Shown here: positions 62,674 to 64,000 of the stretch, piece by piece
Position numbering within the stretch: the first letter of the stretch is position 1
Layout: every line of letters starts with the position of its first letter
NCBI RefSeq assembly: GCF_001956985.1
Contig: NZ_CP019082.1
Span: 4,650,001-4,714,000 of the forward strand
Reading direction: 5' to 3'
Length of the DNA stretch: 64,000 bases
Source: Paludisphaera borealis
GTDB taxonomy: Bacteria; Planctomycetota; Planctomycetia; Isosphaerales; Isosphaeraceae
Notes under the pieces: generated by a model
Seen by the model: only the letters and a program-made list of their open reading frames with translations
The model's database searches: none
Told to the model about the DNA's origin: nothing
Program-made: the position numbers and the translations under genes

Positions 62674-62886
62674 ATGGCGGACCAGGCGGAGAACCTGAGA
62701 CGGCTGGTGCAGGCCCAACGCGACTGGAAGGAGCTGGCGGACGAACCGCCGGCCCCACGCCCGGTCGAGGGGGGCGGCGGCCGTCGAGCTGCCGGCGAAG
62801 TCGCCGACTCGTGGAAACCGTTGCGGAACGCGGGCTCGCTGCTGGGCCTTGGAACACGACGGAAGACCGGCCGGATCGCGAGCTAG
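62674..62886 (+). CDS. 70-residue protein with FlhG-type DQAxxLR motif
   Basis: MADQAENLRRLVQAQRDW opens the protein. DQAxxLR at residues 3-9 is the N-terminal motif by which FlhG (YlxH/FleN) binds FlhF and stimulates its GTPase. In FlhG it precedes a MinD-type ATPase with a KGGVGKT loop; here nothing like that follows, only a Pro/Gly-rich stretch (ADEPPAPRPVEGGGGRR) and a basic end (LGLGTRRKTGRIAS). AGGAGGAGG before the ATG is strong. It occupies the exact slot between flhF and fliA where flhG usually sits. The function as an FlhF activator is inferred. Confidence 0.75.
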   Translation: MADQAENLRRLVQAQRDWKELADEPPAPRPVEGGGGRRAAGEVADSWKPLRNAGSLLGLGTRRKTGRIAS

Positions 62887-62942
62887 GCGGCCGGCGAGGC
62901 ACGGACTTGAATGGTGTGGAAACAAAGCAAGGAGGCGCGGTT

Positions 62943-62972
62943 ATGCTCGGCGGATTATTCGGATTCTTCTGA
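62943..62972 (+). CDS. Possible nine-residue hydrophobic peptide (MLGGLFGFF)
   Basis: AAGGAGG about seven bases before the ATG is one of the best ribosome-binding sites in the window, and the frame ends after nine codons at TGA 62970-62972. It lies 56 bases after the DQAxxLR gene, in a 319-base gap before fliA. It might be a leader or a small membrane peptide, or chance. Confidence 0.35.
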   Translation: MLGGLFGFF

Positions 62973-62982
62973 CGACGAGGTT

Positions 62983-63010
62983 CAAGCTGGTTGGTCGGGT
63001 CGTCCGATAA
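62983..63010 (+). promoter_or_regulatory. Possible sigma-28 promoter before fliA
   Basis: TCCGATAA (63003-63010) is one base off the sigma-28 -10 box GCCGATAA. CAAG (62983-62986) 16 bases earlier is a weak match to TAAA. It lies about 195 bases before fliA, and could let FliA control its own gene. The remainder of the gap 62887-63205 shows nothing else. Confidence 0.35.
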
Positions 63011-63205
63011 AGATTACGGTTCGAGTTCCTTGATAGGTGAGAGGCAAGGGGCGGGGCGCACCGCTCGCGGCGGTCCTGGAAATATCGATTTCAGACCGGG
63101 CGACGGTGAAGTCGGACACATCGCTCGCAGCCGCCGGTAGAGTCATCGTCCGTCCCGGAAGCACATGGATGTGCGTCCTCTCGCGCAGCCGACACGGAGG
63201 TCAGG

Positions 63206-63982
63206 ATGTCAACCAAGGTGGATGTGGATGTAACCGAACTCTGGCGGGAGTTCAAGGAACACCCCACCACGGAAATGCGGAATCAGTTGGTCGAGCGTTA
63301 CTTGGCCCTGGTCAAGTACAACGCCGAGCGCATCTGGCAGCGATTGCCCGAGGGGGTGGATCTCGACGATCTCATCTCCGCGGGAGTCTTCGGCCTGATG
63401 GACGCGATCGACGCCTTCGACTTGACGCGCGGCGTCAAGTTCGAGACCTACTGCGTTCCGCGAATCCGAGGGGCGATGCTCGACGAACTTCGGACCATGG
63501 ACTGGGTACCCCGCCTGGTCCGCTCCAAGGCCACCAAGATGGAAGAGGCCCGCAAGGAGCTCGAAGCCCGGCACGGCCGACCGCCGACCGGACACGAACT
63601 CGCCGAGCGGCTCGGCCTGCCGATGGAAGAGTTCGAGAAGATGGCGTCGGACGCCAACGCCGTGGGGCTCATCAGCCTCAACAAGAAGTGGTACGAGACC
63701 GACAGTTACAAGGACGTCCGCGAGATCGACATTCTCGAGGACAAGAAGGGCGAAGACCCCACCCACAGGCTGCAGCGCAAAGACCTGATGCGGATGGTGA
63801 CCAAGGGGCTCAACCGCAACGAACGTCTTATTATTATTCTGTATTATTATGAAGAGCTGACGATGAAAGAGATCGGCGCCACGCTCGACCTGAGCGAGTC
63901 GCGCGTGTCTCAAATGCACTCGTCGATCATCCAGCGGCTTCAGTCCCAGCTCTCCCAGCGCCGACCCGAATTCGGCACCTGA
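63206..63982 (+). CDS. fliA: Flagellar sigma factor sigma-28 (FliA/WhiG family)
   Basis: A 258-residue sigma factor with regions 2, 3 and 4: RYLALVKYNAERIWQRLPEG, DLDDLISAGVFGLMDAIDAF and VKFETYCVPRIRGAMLDELR (region 2), RPPTGHELAERLGLPMEEFE (3), and ERLIIILYYYEELTMKEIGA with LSESRVSQMHSSIIQRLQSQ (4). It directs transcription of late flagellar genes. CGGAGG before the ATG supports the start. The codons for LIIILYYYEE (63826-63855) are AT-ending, unlike the rest. Confidence 0.93.
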   Translation: MSTKVDVDVTELWREFKEHPTTEMRNQLVERYLALVKYNAERIWQRLPEGVDLDDLISAGVFGLMDAIDAFDLTRGVKFETYCVPRIRGAMLDELRTMDWVPRLVRSKATKMEEARKELEARHGRPPTGHELAERLGLPMEEFEKMASDANAVGLISLNKKWYETDSYKDVREIDILEDKKGEDPTHRLQRKDLMRMVTKGLNRNERLIIILYYYEELTMKEIGATLDLSESRVSQMHSSIIQRLQSQLSQRRPEFGT

Positions 63983-64000
63983 TCGAGTCGCTTTCCACCA

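Noticed and set aside
62622-62972. A 116-codon frame overlapping the DQAxxLR gene
   Set aside because: It is a different frame from the well-initiated 70-residue gene and has no motif; only its last nine codons, with their own ribosome-binding site, were kept as a candidate.
1-64000. CRISPR array
   Set aside because: No series of short identical direct repeats with regular spacers was seen; the repeats at 7721-8257 and 21803-21968 do not have that layout.

Overview
This 64-kb window is high-GC bacterial DNA that reads as a planctomycete chromosome, most likely from the Isosphaeraceae or a near relative. The evidence is the set of families present: a DUF1501 protein, a TIGR03067-type small secreted protein, HAF-repeat and PKD-repeat secreted proteins with the N-terminal LEDRTLL/LEDRTML motif typical of planctomycete giant proteins, and many lone hypothetical secreted proteins. 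The genus is not determined.

Layout. 1-7.6 kb: the 3' end of an RsbU/SpoIIE-type phosphatase, then a minus-strand run of an NlpC/P60 hydrolase, a HAF-repeat protein, a large AsmA-like protein and a GT39-like membrane glycosyltransferase. 7.6-9.2 kb is a decay zone with three copies of a degenerate repeat and remnants of an ECF sigma factor and a second gene. 9.2-16.6 kb holds tilS, a methyltransferase, a pentameric ligand-gated ion channel homologue, a secreted protein, an SMP-30/gluconolactonase-like protein, a DUF1501 protein and a small membrane protein. 16.6-20.5 kb is the tight operon ispA-dxs-nadK. 20.9-23.5 kb is an island-like stretch on the plus strand: miaE, a MITE-like element at its stop codon, a broken Fic toxin-antitoxin pair and a VOC protein. 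xseB, three paralogous giant surface proteins (24.1-36.0 kb) and xseA follow on the minus strand. It looks as if an ancestral xseA-xseB-ispA-dxs-nadK group was split by these insertions.

37.6-44.8 kb carries a cell-envelope module: an SGNH-TPR protein convergent with the operon MBOAT / SGNH / adenylation enzyme / LpxL-like acyltransferase. It resembles the Dlt or alginate-acetylation logic but has no carrier protein. 45-52 kb has small secreted proteins, an MgtE-like transporter, a DUF4261 protein and a second GT39 protein. A Cys-rich secreted protein with a structured leader and a clear terminator closes this section.

53.2-64 kb is a flagellar export and regulation cluster: fliF, fliG, fliO, fliP, fliQ, fliR, flhB, flhA, flhF, a 70-residue protein and fliA. 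It is divergent in three places. FliG seems to lack its middle domain, FlhB lacks the NPTH self-cleavage motif, and the usual flhG slot holds only a short protein carrying the DQAxxLR FlhF-activating motif. No tRNA, rRNA, CRISPR array or intact transposase was seen.
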